Source of the DNA: Bordetella bronchialis
GTDB lineage: Bacteria > Pseudomonadota > Gammaproteobacteria > Burkholderiales > Burkholderiaceae_B
Reading direction: 5' to 3'
Assembly (NCBI RefSeq): GCF_001676705.1
Contig: NZ_CP016170.1
Span: 1,674,001 to 1,738,000 of the forward strand
DNA: 64,000 nucleotides
In this document: one piece after another, positions 38,792 to 48,660 of the stretch
How the letters are laid out: each line of letters starts with the position of its first letter
Position numbering within the stretch: position 1 is the stretch's first letter
The notes under the pieces: model-generated
Database searches by the model: none
What the model was told of the DNA's origin: nothing
Seen by the model: the letters and a program-made list of their open reading frames with translations, nothing else
Position numbers and translations under genes: made by a program

Positions 38792-39718
38792 CTACGACGG
38801 CGGCCTCGCCGGGGCGTCCTCCACCGGCTGCATGGGCAGGCGCAGGGCGCTCATCAGCGCACGCGCGTCACGCGGCGCCATCACCTTCATGTCGTTGTCG
38901 AAATAGCAATAGATATCGCGCGGGCCGGTGGCGCGGCCCCGGGGGCCGGCCAGCCGCGCGCCGCGTGGCGTCGTCCCGCGCGACCAGGCGTCGATGCGCC
39001 GGGCCCAGTCTGCGATGGCCGCTTCGCTGTAGCCGCTGCTGTATAGCGCCTTGTCCCCATGCAGGCGGACATAGGCGAAGTCGGCGGTGGCGTCTTCCAG
39101 CAGCGGCCACTTCCCCGCGGTGTCCGCCGTCACCAGCGCCATGCCGCGCCGCCGCAGCGCGGCCACGAACTCCGGGCAGGCGAAACTGGCATGCCGCACC
39201 TCGAAGGCATGGCGCAAGGGGCGGCGGGCATCGGTTTCCGTCAGGCTGCGGCCGCGCATGCGCGGGCCGTGGCGACGCGCCATGGCGGCGGCGGCCTGGG
39301 TATCGCGGGGCAGCAGATCCAGGAAGGGCTCGATGCGCGCCGGCTCCCACTGCAGGGTGGGGGGCAGCTGCCATAGGAAGGGCCCCAGTTTTTCGTTGAG
39401 GCCGAGCACGCCGGATGCGAGGAAGTTGGCCAGCGGTTCCTCGACGTTCCGCAGCCGCAGGGTGTGCGTCAGGAAGCGCGGTCCCTTTACGGCGAACACG
39501 AAGCCGCCCGGCGTTTCGTCGCGCCAGCGGGCAAAGGATTCGGGCCGCTGCAAGGAATAGAAGGTACCGTTGATTTCCACCGTGCTGACCTGGTGCGAGG
39601 CATAGGCCAATTCCTGGTCTTGCGGCAATCCCTTGGGATAGAAGCGGCCGCGCCAGGGCGCGTAGCGCCAACCCGAGATGCCGATGCGCACGGCGGATCG
39701 TTGTCGTTGTTCAGGCAT
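38792..39718 (-). CDS. DUF72 family protein (second copy)
   Basis: A DUF72/YecE protein of 308 aa and unknown function. The family marks are VRIGISGWRYAPWRGRFYP, STVEINGTFYSLQ, VKGPRFLTHTLRL, EVRHASF, and the C-terminal YCYFDNDMKVMAPRDARAL, which matches the family ending DVYVYFDND. The ATG at 39718 directly precedes this start; further upstream frame is rejected. It differs from the copy at 34437 in both ends and probably belongs to another subgroup. corA is divergent from it across 185 bp. Confidence 0.85.
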   Translation of the reverse strand: MPEQRQRSAVRIGISGWRYAPWRGRFYPKGLPQDQELAYASHQVSTVEINGTFYSLQRPESFARWRDETPGGFVFAVKGPRFLTHTLRLRNVEEPLANFLASGVLGLNEKLGPFLWQLPPTLQWEPARIEPFLDLLPRDTQAAAAMARRHGPRMRGRSLTETDARRPLRHAFEVRHASFACPEFVAALRRRGMALVTADTAGKWPLLEDATADFAYVRLHGDKALYSSGYSEAAIADWARRIDAWSRGTTPRGARLAGPRGRATGPRDIYCYFDNDMKVMAPRDARALMSALRLPMQPVEDAPARPPS

Positions 39719-39903
39719 GCGTGGGATCCCTGCGGGACAATGTCGGCCACGGTTGTGCAAGCCGCATGCCATGCAAGGCCGTGCCCCGGGGCATGGAAGC
39801 GGCCGCTCCGCACCCCGGTGCTATCATCGTCGGCTGCTCGAAACAGGGGCGGGCCCGCCGTGCGGCGTGCGTGGCCTCGTCAAGAGACAGGAAGGAATTG
39901 TTT

Positions 39904-40938
39904 ATGCAGGATCCCGGATCCAGTGCCCCCGCGGCGCCCGCCGTGGCGCAAGGCGCGGGCGAGTACAACGGCGAGGTCGTCGCATCGATCTCGTACGTGA
40001 AGGGCCGCCGCGACGCCGCCGTGCCGATCGAACAAATCCATTCCTACGTGGGCCAGTCCGAACGCCTGCTGTGGCTGGGCGTGAAGAACCCCCATCCCGA
40101 GCTGCTCACCCGGGTGGGCGAAGAGCTGCGCCTGGGCCCCAAGGCGATGGAGGAAATCCACGAGCCGCACAAGCGCCCGAAGATCATCGACTACGGGAAT
40201 GTGGTCCTGGTCGTGGCCGTCACGCTGGAACTGGACGGCGACCGGCCGCTGTTCGGCGAAACGCAGCTGGTCATCGGCGACGGTTTCCTGTTCACCATCC
40301 GGCGTGGCTCCACGGCGCCGTACAGCGCGCTGCGCGAAAGGCTGGAGGCCGCGCCGGATCTGCTGGCGCGCGGCAGCGACTACGTGGCGTCCGAGCTGCT
40401 CGACTTTCTGGTGGACCGCTATGTCCATGCCGTCACCAAGCTGGAAGGCGTGGTCGAAAACGCCGAACAGAAGCTCCTGATACGCGGCGCCAAGGACGCG
40501 GACATCCGCCGGTTGTACCGCCAGCGGCGGGACCTGCTGCGCATCCACAATGCCATCGCGCCGATGGCGGAAATCTGCCGGCGCCTGGCGCGGGTCGAGA
40601 TGACCGCGATCGACGAGCACGCGCGGCCGTACTTCGCCGAAGTCGCCGACCGCGTCATGCGCATCGACGAACTGGTGGCCGCCTTGCGCGACGCGCTGGC
40701 TTTCGCCTTCGAGGCCAGCCTGATGATGGGGCAGTCGCAGCAGAACGACACGACGCGCCGGCTGGCGTCCTGGGCGGCCATCCTGGCCGTGCCGACGGCG
40801 GTAGCGGGCATCTACGGCATGAACTTCAAGTACATGCCCGAATTGGATTGGACTTATGGGTACCCCATGACGCTGGCCGGCATCGGCGTGGCGTGCGGGT
40901 TGTTGTACTGGCGTTTCCGGAGGGCCGGGTGGTTGTAA
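39904..40938 (+). CDS. corA: CorA-family metal ion channel
   Basis: This is a pentameric inner-membrane channel for Mg2+, Co2+ or Ni2+. The 344-aa protein has the long cytoplasmic N-domain, the stalk helix with SLMMGQSQQNDTTRRLASW, and two C-terminal membrane helices. The first ends in the signature YGMNF, followed by the short loop with MPELDW typical of CorA rather than ZntB. The ATG at 39904 has GAAGGAA just before it. The final codons overlap the start of the nuclease gene. Confidence 0.92.
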   Translation: MQDPGSSAPAAPAVAQGAGEYNGEVVASISYVKGRRDAAVPIEQIHSYVGQSERLLWLGVKNPHPELLTRVGEELRLGPKAMEEIHEPHKRPKIIDYGNVVLVVAVTLELDGDRPLFGETQLVIGDGFLFTIRRGSTAPYSALRERLEAAPDLLARGSDYVASELLDFLVDRYVHAVTKLEGVVENAEQKLLIRGAKDADIRRLYRQRRDLLRIHNAIAPMAEICRRLARVEMTAIDEHARPYFAEVADRVMRIDELVAALRDALAFAFEASLMMGQSQQNDTTRRLASWAAILAVPTAVAGIYGMNFKYMPELDWTYGYPMTLAGIGVACGLLYWRFRRAGWL

Positions 40939-41558
40939 AGGCAGTGCACGCCGCGTTGCGGCGCATGGGGGTAACGCGTCCCGTCATCGCGTTGACGGTC
41001 GCGCTGATGGGCGCCGGGGTGGCGTATTGCTCCTCGCCGCGCGGGCCGGCGGCGGGAAAAGGGCAGGCGTACACGCTGCAAGGGCGCATCGTGCGCGTCG
41101 CCGATGGCGACACCGTGACGCTGCTGGGGGCCAACAACCGCCAGTACCGCATCCGCCTGGCCAGCATCGACGCGCCGGAAACCGGCCATGGCAAGGACAA
41201 GCCCGGCCAGCCCTACGCCCAGGCCGCGCGGCGCAACCTGGAAGCCCTGGTGGCGGGGCGCACCCTGACCGCCCATTGCTACGAGCAGGACCGCTACGGA
41301 CGCGACGTCTGCGACCTGCCGGCGGACGGCGGCGAGACCGCCAACCGCAAGCAGGTGGCCGCGGGCTATGCCTGGGCCAACACCGTCCGCAACGGCGAGT
41401 ACCTGCGCGATACCGCGCTGCCGGCGCTGGAACGCGAAGCCCGCAAGGCCGGCAAGGGCCTGTGGGGCCAGCCGGGCGCGGTCCCGCCCTGGGAATGGCG
41501 CTTCGCTTGCTGGAACGAGCGCAAATGCGCCGCGCCCGCCGGCCAGGCGGCGCCCTGA
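40929..41558 (+). CDS. Exported staphylococcal-nuclease-like (thermonuclease) protein
   Basis: The 209-aa protein has an N-terminal hydrophobic segment (about residues 15-34, ending VAYCSS) and is probably exported or anchored. The SNase domain keeps the catalytic set: IVRVADGDTVTL, the Arg in YRIRLASIDAPET with Glu after it, and the second Arg in DRYGRDVCD. A Ca2+-dependent nuclease activity is therefore expected. I chose the GTG at 40929 because GGAGG lies 5 nt before it; it overlaps corA by 10 bp. Later candidate starts are GTG 40944 and ATG 40965. Confidence 0.82.
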   Translation: MVVKAVHAALRRMGVTRPVIALTVALMGAGVAYCSSPRGPAAGKGQAYTLQGRIVRVADGDTVTLLGANNRQYRIRLASIDAPETGHGKDKPGQPYAQAARRNLEALVAGRTLTAHCYEQDRYGRDVCDLPADGGETANRKQVAAGYAWANTVRNGEYLRDTALPALEREARKAGKGLWGQPGAVPPWEWRFACWNERKCAAPAGQAAP

Positions 41559-41678
41559 TACGGGATTTCCCGCGGGTTTGACGATTCCGGCCGGCTGCCC
41601 GGCCCTGGCCGGCCTGCTCGTTATCCCAGTTTGCTATCCTTGCCCCGACATCGACTTGCGGGCAGGACCGGAAAAAAA

Positions 41679-43916
41679 ATGGGGAGCATCAGGCGGCTTT
41701 GGTTGCTGGCGGCGCTGTGCGTGGCGGCGCTGGCGGGCTGCGGGCAGGAAAGCCCGATCAACAGTCCGTACCGCTCGGGCGCGGAAAAGGACAACACCCT
41801 TTACACCGCCTTTACCCGCAATTCGCCCAAATACCTGGACCCGGCCAGTTCCTATTCGGTCGACGAAACGCCCTTCACGTACAACGTCTACGAGCCGCTG
41901 TACGGCTACGATTACCTGGCGCGTCCGTACAAGCTGATCCCCCGGGCCGCGGCCAGTATCGATCCTCCCACCTACCTGGATGCGCAGGGCCGGGTGCTGC
42001 CGGCGGATGCGCCAGGCGAGACCATCGCCGAAAGCGTGTACGAGGTGCGTCTCCGCCCAGGCATCCGCTTCCAGCCGCATCCCGCCTTCGCCCGGAATCC
42101 GGACGGCAGCTATGCGTATTACCCGCTGCGTCCCGGCGAGCTGGACGATAAGTCGGCGATTCCGGACTTCCCGCTGACCGGCACCCGGGAATTGACCGCG
42201 GACGATTACGTCTACGCCTTCCGCCGCCTCGCCAGCCCGCGACTGCCATCGCCCATCTATTCGCTGATGGCCGATTACGTGGTGGGGATGAAGGAATATG
42301 GCGATCGCCTGCGCGCGCAGGACCAGCAGGCCCGGGCCAAGCTGCCGCCCGATGCGCGCGACCTGCCTTGGCTGGACTTGCGCCAGTCCGGCTTCGACGG
42401 CGTCACGGCGCCGGATCCGCACACGCTGCGCATCCGCATCAAGGGCAAGTACCCGCAGTTCAAGTATTGGCTGGCGATGACCTTCACCGCGCCCGTGCCC
42501 TGGGAAGCCGAGCGCTTCTACAGCCAGCCCGGCATGGCCACGCGCAACCTGTCCTTGAATACCTGGCCGGTGGGGACGGGCCCCTACATGATGGTGGAGT
42601 CGCTGCAGAACCGGCGGCACGTGCTGGCGCGCAATCCCAATTTCCACGGGGAGCCCTATCCCTGCGATGGCGAGCCCGCCGATCGCGCCGCGGGACGCCT
42701 GGCCGATTGCGGCAAACCCACGCCCTTCATCGACCGCGTGGTGTTCAGCATCGAAAAAGAGTCCACCCCGCTCGCCGGCAAATTCATGCAGGGCTATTAC
42801 GACATCCCGCAGGTTGAGCGCGGGGAGTACGGCGTCGCCATGCTGGTGGCCGCGGGCGATTCCCCGGACAAGGCCGCCCGCTATCGGGAGCATGGCATCC
42901 AGCTGCCGACCACGGTAGAGACCCAGAACTGGTACCTGGGATTCAACTGGAACGACCCGGTGGTGGGCAAGGGCGATACCCCGCAGAAGCAGGAGCGCAA
43001 CCGCAAGCTCAGGCAGGCCCTGAGTATCGCCTTCGACTGGGAAGAGTACGTCGCCATTTTCGAGAACAGCCAGGCCGCCGTCGCCTATGGTCCCGTGCCG
43101 CCCGGCGTGCTGGGCTACAAGCCGGCGCCCGAGGGGATCAATCCCGTGGTCTATGACGTGGTCGACGGCAAGCCGGTGCGCAAGTCCATCGATGTGGCGA
43201 AACAGCTGCTGGCCGAGGCCGGCTATCCGGGCGGCCGCGATGCCGTAACCGGCGAACCGCTGGTCCTGCATTACGACGCGATGACCGGCATGGGCGCCAG
43301 CCCGATGTTCGACTGGATGCGGCGCCAGCTGGAAAAGCTGGGCATCCAGCTGGATGTGCGCTCCACCGACTACAGCCGCTTCCAGGACAAGATGCGGCGC
43401 GGTACCGCGCAGATGTTCATGTGGGGCTGGAACGCCGATTACCCCGACGCGGAGAACTTCCTGTTCCTGCTGTACGGCCCCAATGCCAAGGCCACGTCGG
43501 GCGGGGAGAACGCCTCCAACTACGTCAACCCGGAGTTCGACAAGCTGTTCGACCAGATGAAGTTCCTGGACGACGGTCCGGAAAAGGCGGCCATCATCGA
43601 CCGCATGGTCGCCATCGTGCAGCGCGACGCGCCCTGGATGTTCGGCTACTTCCCGATGTCCGGCGGCGCCTACCAGCAATGGGTGGGCAATGCCAAGCCG
43701 ACGCAGATGGTCCGCAACACGCTGCAATACATGAAGCTGGATACGGCCCTGCGGGACCGCAAGATAGATGAATGGAACCGGCCGATCTGGTGGCCCCTGT
43801 GGCTGCTGCTCGTGCTGATCGCGCTGGCGATCTGGCCGTCCTACCGTGCCTTGCGCCGCCGCGAGAAACAGACGGCGTTCGGCGATCGGACCGTCGCGGC
43901 CAGGGAGTCGACATGA
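41679..43916 (+). CDS. Peptide/nickel-type ABC transporter substrate-binding lipoprotein with C-terminal membrane anchor
   Basis: This 745-aa family 5 solute-binding protein is related to YejA/OppA. It has a lipoprotein signal (LWLLAALCVAALAGC, Cys21), then the binding domain with YNVYEPLYGYDYLARPYKL, RQALSIAFDWEEYVAIF and GWNADYPDAENFLFLLYG. Unusually, it ends with a predicted membrane helix (IWWPLWLLLVLIALAIWPSY) and a basic tail. The ATG at 41679 follows GGAAAAAAA. It opens the four-gene importer operon and its stop overlaps the next gene (ATGA). Oligopeptides are the likely cargo. Confidence 0.88.
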   Translation: MGSIRRLWLLAALCVAALAGCGQESPINSPYRSGAEKDNTLYTAFTRNSPKYLDPASSYSVDETPFTYNVYEPLYGYDYLARPYKLIPRAAASIDPPTYLDAQGRVLPADAPGETIAESVYEVRLRPGIRFQPHPAFARNPDGSYAYYPLRPGELDDKSAIPDFPLTGTRELTADDYVYAFRRLASPRLPSPIYSLMADYVVGMKEYGDRLRAQDQQARAKLPPDARDLPWLDLRQSGFDGVTAPDPHTLRIRIKGKYPQFKYWLAMTFTAPVPWEAERFYSQPGMATRNLSLNTWPVGTGPYMMVESLQNRRHVLARNPNFHGEPYPCDGEPADRAAGRLADCGKPTPFIDRVVFSIEKESTPLAGKFMQGYYDIPQVERGEYGVAMLVAAGDSPDKAARYREHGIQLPTTVETQNWYLGFNWNDPVVGKGDTPQKQERNRKLRQALSIAFDWEEYVAIFENSQAAVAYGPVPPGVLGYKPAPEGINPVVYDVVDGKPVRKSIDVAKQLLAEAGYPGGRDAVTGEPLVLHYDAMTGMGASPMFDWMRRQLEKLGIQLDVRSTDYSRFQDKMRRGTAQMFMWGWNADYPDAENFLFLLYGPNAKATSGGENASNYVNPEFDKLFDQMKFLDDGPEKAAIIDRMVAIVQRDAPWMFGYFPMSGGAYQQWVGNAKPTQMVRNTLQYMKLDTALRDRKIDEWNRPIWWPLWLLLVLIALAIWPSYRALRRREKQTAFGDRTVAAREST

Positions 43917-44890
43917 GTGCATATATCGTTCGCCGCCTGTTGTACGGCGTGCTCATCCTGATCGGCGTGAACCTGTTCACCTTCGTGCTGTTCTTCGCGG
44001 TGAACACGCCGGACGATATGGCGCGCCTGTCCATCGGCGGACAGCGCGTCAGCCAGGACGCCATCGACAAATGGAAGACCGAGCGGGGCTACGATAAGCC
44101 GCTGTTCTACAACGCACAGGCCGAAGGCGCGCGGCGCCTTACCGACACCATCTTCTACCAGCGCTCGGTGCCGCTGCTGCGCATGGATTTCGGCGCGTCC
44201 GACGCGGGCCGCGACATCGGCCGCGAGATACGCACCCGCATGTGGCCCAGCCTGGCGCTGGCGGTGCCGACGTTTTTCCTGGGCCTGTGGGCGAGCATCG
44301 TTTTCTCGCTGCTGCTGGTGTTTTTCCGCGCCACCCGCCTGGATTTCTGGGGCGTCGTGCTTTGCGTGGTGCTGCTATCGATATCGGGGCTGTTCTACAT
44401 CATCGCCGGACAGTGGATGTTCTCCAAGCTGCTACGGCTGGTGCCGTATTCGGGTTTTGCGGGCGGTTGGGATGCGGTCAAGTTCCTGGCGCTGCCGGTG
44501 GCGGTGGCCGTGGTCTCGCGGCTGGGGCCGGAGGCCCGCTTCTACCGCACGCTCTTCCTGGAGGAGATCGGCAAGGATTATGTGCGCACCGCGCGCGCCA
44601 AGGGCCTGACGGAAGCCGCCGTGCTGTTCCGCCATGTGCTGCGCAACGCCTTGCTGCCCATCCTGACCGGCACCGTCGCCACGCTGCCGCTGTTGTTCAT
44701 GGGCAGCCTGATCGCGGAATCCTTTTTCGGCATTCCCGGCCTGGGCAGCTACACCATCGACGCGATCAATGCGCAGGATTTCTCTATCGTGCGCGCCATG
44801 GTGTTCCTGGGATCGGCGCTGTACATCGTCGGCCTGATCCTGGCCGACATCTCCTACACGCTGGCCGATCCCCGCGTGCGTTTCGAGTGA
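43913..44890 (+). CDS. ABC transporter permease (OppB/YejB type)
   Basis: The 325-aa inner-membrane permease begins MSAYIVRRLLYGVLILIGVN, the standard OppB-like first helix. It has about six helices, and the EAA coupling loop reads YVRTARAKGLTEAAVLFRHV. SLIAESFFGIPGLGSY is the usual end-region motif. Unlike short DppB members, it carries an insert after helix 1 (residues about 40-105), as YejB does. It is coupled by 4-bp overlap to the receptor gene and followed by the second permease after 5 bp. Confidence 0.92.
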   Translation: MSAYIVRRLLYGVLILIGVNLFTFVLFFAVNTPDDMARLSIGGQRVSQDAIDKWKTERGYDKPLFYNAQAEGARRLTDTIFYQRSVPLLRMDFGASDAGRDIGREIRTRMWPSLALAVPTFFLGLWASIVFSLLLVFFRATRLDFWGVVLCVVLLSISGLFYIIAGQWMFSKLLRLVPYSGFAGGWDAVKFLALPVAVAVVSRLGPEARFYRTLFLEEIGKDYVRTARAKGLTEAAVLFRHVLRNALLPILTGTVATLPLLFMGSLIAESFFGIPGLGSYTIDAINAQDFSIVRAMVFLGSALYIVGLILADISYTLADPRVRFE

Positions 44891-44895
44891 CCGCC

Positions 44896-46419
44896 ATGCC
44901 CTTGATCGTTCTGCTCTGGACCGACGTCGCCCTGTACCTGATCGTGGCCGGCGTGCTGGCGTATGCCTGGCACGTGCGGCGCACGCCGACCCTGCGCGCG
45001 ACCTGGCTGAGGGTGGCGCAGGACGGCCCGGCCATGTGCGCCGCGGCCGTGCTGGCGGTTTTCGTCGTGGCCGGACTTCTGGATTCGGTGCACTACCGCC
45101 CGCGCCTGCCGCCCTTGCCCGGCGCGGCCGCCGACGCGCCGGTGGCCTACGCGCCCTCGGTGCGTTCGCTGCTGGACGCCGCGCTGGCAGGCACCGTGCT
45201 GACCCGTCCGGAGAAGACCTATTCCGCGCCGCTGGCGGCGCGCCAGTTCACCAAGGAAAGCATGCTGGTCGACGGTCGGCCCGTGCGCGACTTCCCACGC
45301 TTGCGGGCGGGTGCGGCTCATCTGGCCGATCCCGACAAGGAACGCTGGCCCGACGTGGCCAAGCGCGCGGCCGCCGGCCTGGCGGGTGGCGTGCTGGCCG
45401 CGCTGGTCCTGGGCGTGGCATTGGGCGCGGTGCTGGCGCGGCGCCGTGCTTCATGGCGGGCCGCCATGCGCGACCTGCTGCGCGGCGATACCGACATACG
45501 CTGGCGGCCGATGTATCTGACGCTGTGCGTGCTGTGCCTGGTGGCGGGCGTCCTGGCCGGCCTGGCCACGGGCTACCATCCCCTGGGCACGGACCGCACC
45601 GGCAACGACGTCCTGTGGCAGGCCATCAAGAGCGTGCGCACGGCGCTGGTCATCGGCAGCCTGACCACCCTGGCCATGCTGCCGCCGGCCCTGGGCTTCG
45701 GTATCGCCGCCGGCTATTTCAAGGGCAAGGTCGACGATGCCATTACCTACCTCTACACCACGCTGACCTCCATCCCGGGCGTCCTGCTGGTGGCGGCATG
45801 CGTGCTGATGATGCAGGTGTACATCGACAACAATCCCTCGCGCTTTCCCACTTCCGCCGAGCGTGCCGACCTGCGCCTGTTCCTGCTATGCCTGATACTG
45901 GGGCTGACCGGCTGGGCCGGGCTGTGCCGCCTGGTGCGCGCGGAGGTCCTGAAGCTGCGCGAGCTGGAATACGTGCAGGCCGCGCGGGCCTTCGGCGTGT
46001 CCCGGTGGGGCATCATGCGCCGCCACCTGGTGCCGAATGTGATGCATATCGTGTTGATTACCGTGGTGCTGGAGTTCTCCTCCCTGGTCCTGTACGAGGC
46101 CGTGCTGTCCTATCTCGGTATAGGGGTGGATCCCAGCATGAATTCGTATGGTTCGATGATCAACTCCGCGCGCCTGGAAATGTCCATGGACCCCATGATC
46201 TGGTGGAACCTCGGCACGGCTTTCGTCTTCATGCTGGCGCTGGTGCTGGCGGCCAACCTGTTCGCCGACGGCGTGCGCGCGGCCTTCGATCCGCGCGCGC
46301 GCAAGTTCCGCGCGCGGCGCCTTCCCGTGCTGGCGCCGCCGCCCACGGGCGGCCTGTTCGCCGTATCGCCCGTGGCCGCCGAAACGCGCGAGGCCACGCG
46401 GCAGGGAGAAGGGCGATGA
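44896..46419 (+). CDS. ABC transporter permease (OppC/YejE type, enlarged)
   Basis: This second permease is 507 aa, longer than the usual 300-340. The extra N-terminal region (about 1-215) has its own helices and a periplasmic part containing LARRQFTKESMLVDGRPVR-like sequence. The core has YHPLGTDRTGNDVLWQAI and the EAA loop YVQAARAFGVSRWGIMRRHL, typical of OppC/YejE. The ATG at 44896 was chosen; a GTG at 44887 overlapping the previous stop is possible. Its end overlaps the ATPase gene (ATGA at 46416). Confidence 0.88.
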   Translation: MPLIVLLWTDVALYLIVAGVLAYAWHVRRTPTLRATWLRVAQDGPAMCAAAVLAVFVVAGLLDSVHYRPRLPPLPGAAADAPVAYAPSVRSLLDAALAGTVLTRPEKTYSAPLAARQFTKESMLVDGRPVRDFPRLRAGAAHLADPDKERWPDVAKRAAAGLAGGVLAALVLGVALGAVLARRRASWRAAMRDLLRGDTDIRWRPMYLTLCVLCLVAGVLAGLATGYHPLGTDRTGNDVLWQAIKSVRTALVIGSLTTLAMLPPALGFGIAAGYFKGKVDDAITYLYTTLTSIPGVLLVAACVLMMQVYIDNNPSRFPTSAERADLRLFLLCLILGLTGWAGLCRLVRAEVLKLRELEYVQAARAFGVSRWGIMRRHLVPNVMHIVLITVVLEFSSLVLYEAVLSYLGIGVDPSMNSYGSMINSARLEMSMDPMIWWNLGTAFVFMLALVLAANLFADGVRAAFDPRARKFRARRLPVLAPPPTGGLFAVSPVAAETREATRQGEGR

Positions 46420-48080
46420 GCGCCGCGGACAGCGTTTTGCGGGTGCAGGACCTGCGCGTCGAAATCGCCGGCGAGCGCGGCATCGCGGTCGCCGTCCAGC
46501 GCCTGGCCCTGGCGATCTCGCGCGGCGAAACCTTCGCGCTGGTCGGCGAGTCAGGCAGCGGCAAGAGCATCACCGCCATGGCCTTGCTGCGGCTGCTGCC
46601 GGACGCGGGCCGCATTGTCGCGGGCCAGGTGGAGCTGGCGGACGAGGACCTGACCCGGCTGCCGGAAAGCGCGATGCGCCGGGTGCGCGGGGGGCGCATC
46701 GGCATCATCTTCCAGGAGCCTTCCACCAGCCTGAATCCCGTCATGCGCGTGGGCGACCAGATCGTCGAGACCTTGCGCGCCCATACGCGGCTGCGCGGCG
46801 AGGCGGCACGCGCCCGCGCCATCGACTGGCTGCGGCGCGTCGGCATCCCGGAGCCGGAACGGCGGATCGACGACTATCCCATGCAGTTCTCCGGGGGCCA
46901 GAAACAGCGCATCATGATCGCCATCGCGCTGGCCGCCGAGCCGCTGCTGCTGATCGCCGACGAACCCACCACCGCGCTGGACGTCACGGTGCAGGCCCAG
47001 GTGCTGGACCTGCTGGCCGGCATCCAGCGCGATATGGGCATGGCCATGCTGCTGATCACCCACGACCTGGCCGTGGTGCGCAACGTGGCGCAGCACGTGG
47101 CGCTGATGCGGGCCGGCGAGATCGTCGAATGCGCGCCGGCCGAACAGTTCTTCACCGCGCCGCGCCATCCCTACGCGCGGCAATTGTTCGACGCCATCCC
47201 GGCCTTCGAAAAACGCGGCCGGCCGCTGTCCGGCGGCCCGGCGATCGGCCAGCCCGCCACGCCCGCGCCCGATATCGGCCCGACCGTTCTGGAAGTGCGC
47301 GACCTGTCCGTCCATTACCCGGTACGCAAGGGGCCCCTGCGCCGCATCAAGTCCTGGGTGAAGGCGGTCGATGGCTTGAGCTTCAGCCTGCGCGCCGGCG
47401 AAACGCTGGCGCTGCTGGGCGAATCCGGCTGCGGCAAGACCACCACGGGCAAGGCGCTGCTGAGGCTGATCGAGGGGGCCCGCATACGCGGCCACGCCAT
47501 GCTGGACGGCGCGGACCTGATGCATGCGCGTGGGCGCGAACTGGCCCGCCTGCGCGAGAACATCCAGATCGTGTTCCAGGACCCGTTCGCGTCGCTCAAC
47601 CCGCGCATGCGGGTGGGCGAGATCCTGCTGGAAGGCGTGCTGGCGCTGCGGCGCGACCTGCCCAGGCAGGCCTGCGCCGATCGCGTGGCGCGGCTGCTGG
47701 CCCGCGTCGGCCTGCCGGAGGACACCGCGACGCGCTATCCGCACGAGTTTTCCGGCGGCCAGCGCCAACGCATCGCCATCGCGCGGGCCCTGGCCGTGGA
47801 GCCCAAGGTGCTGATCTGCGACGAGCCCACGTCGGCGCTGGACGTATCCATCCAGGCACAGATCCTGGACCTGCTGCGCGACCTGCAACGCGAGCTGGGC
47901 ATCGCCTATCTGTTCATCACCCACAACTTCAGCGTGGTCGAATACCTGGCCGACCGTATCGCGGTCATGCATGGCGGCCGTATCGTGGAACTGGACGACA
48001 CCGCCACCGTCCTGCGGCAGCCCAGGCACGAGATCACCCGGCGCCTGCTGGCCGCGGTACCGCGCCTGCATTTCGGCTGA
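46416..48080 (+). CDS. ABC transporter ATPase with two fused nucleotide-binding domains (OppDF/YejF type)
   Basis: The 554-aa protein energises the importer. NBD1 (about 5-260) has Walker A GESGSGKS, signature FSGGQKQR and Walker [16 protein letters not shown]2 (about 285-550) has [16 protein letters not shown] and [11 protein letters not shown]. Each domain is followed by the oligopeptide-family C-terminal segment ([13 protein letters not shown] near the end of NBD1). Both active sites look intact. It is the last gene of the operon. Confidence 0.95.
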   Translation: MSAADSVLRVQDLRVEIAGERGIAVAVQRLALAISRGETFALVGESGSGKSITAMALLRLLPDAGRIVAGQVELADEDLTRLPESAMRRVRGGRIGIIFQEPSTSLNPVMRVGDQIVETLRAHTRLRGEAARARAIDWLRRVGIPEPERRIDDYPMQFSGGQKQRIMIAIALAAEPLLLIADEPTTALDVTVQAQVLDLLAGIQRDMGMAMLLITHDLAVVRNVAQHVALMRAGEIVECAPAEQFFTAPRHPYARQLFDAIPAFEKRGRPLSGGPAIGQPATPAPDIGPTVLEVRDLSVHYPVRKGPLRRIKSWVKAVDGLSFSLRAGETLALLGESGCGKTTTGKALLRLIEGARIRGHAMLDGADLMHARGRELARLRENIQIVFQDPFASLNPRMRVGEILLEGVLALRRDLPRQACADRVARLLARVGLPEDTATRYPHEFSGGQRQRIAIARALAVEPKVLICDEPTSALDVSIQAQILDLLRDLQRELGIAYLFITHNFSVVEYLADRIAVMHGGRIVELDDTATVLRQPRHEITRRLLAAVPRLHFG

Positions 48081-48193
48081 CCGCGGCGCGGGGCCGTGTA
48101 TGATGCGTATCCCGGCGGGACCCGCAAGGGCGGTAGCCCGCCTGGAAGCCGGAAGGGCTTGCATAGGCATCGAGCGTCGCCATATTCCCTGTC

Positions 48194-48652
48194 ATGAAAG
48201 TATTCGACCTTCAATGCGACGAGCAGGGCCATTTGTTCGAAGGCTGGTTCGCCTCGCATGAAAACTACGACGAGCAGCAGTCTCGCGGCCTGGTGTCGTG
48301 CCCCATGTGTGGTTCGACCAAGGTCTCCAAGCGCCTGTCCGCGCCGCGCCTGAACGTATCGCACCTGAAATCCCCCACGCCCCCGGGTAATCCCGTGACG
48401 GATCAGGACGGCGGACCGGCCCAGATGGCACGCCTGCAGGCCGCGGTGCTCAAGCAGGTGCGGGAAATGGTCCGCCGGGCCGAGAACGTCGGCCCCCGCT
48501 TTGCCGAAGAGGCACGGCGCATCCATGAAGGCGAGGCCGAGGAACGTGCGATCCGCGGCACCTCCACGCCGGAGGAACGGCAGGCGCTGCTCGAGGACGG
48601 CATCGATTTCCTGGCGGTGCCGGACATCCTGGACGACGAGCGCCTGCAGTAG
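48194..48652 (+). CDS. DUF1178 family protein
   Basis: A 152-aa protein of unknown function found across proteobacteria. It begins MKVFDLQCDEQGHLFEGWFA, and has one visible CxxC pair (SCPMCGSTKVSKRLSAP) that with Cys8 could form a small zinc ribbon. The C-terminal half is helical and charged (RAENVGPRFAEEARRIHEGE). It stands alone between the ABC importer and a convergent minus-strand gene 8 bp beyond its stop. No reaction can be assigned. Confidence 0.9.
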   Translation: MKVFDLQCDEQGHLFEGWFASHENYDEQQSRGLVSCPMCGSTKVSKRLSAPRLNVSHLKSPTPPGNPVTDQDGGPAQMARLQAAVLKQVREMVRRAENVGPRFAEEARRIHEGEAEERAIRGTSTPEERQALLEDGIDFLAVPDILDDERLQ

Positions 48653-48660
48653 CCGGCGGC

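Noticed and set aside
41634..43922. Open frame of 762 codons on the minus strand opposite the peptide-binding lipoprotein
   Set aside because: Antisense artefact with His/Gly/Arg-rich composition and no recognisable domain; the plus-strand gene has a lipobox and coupled neighbours.
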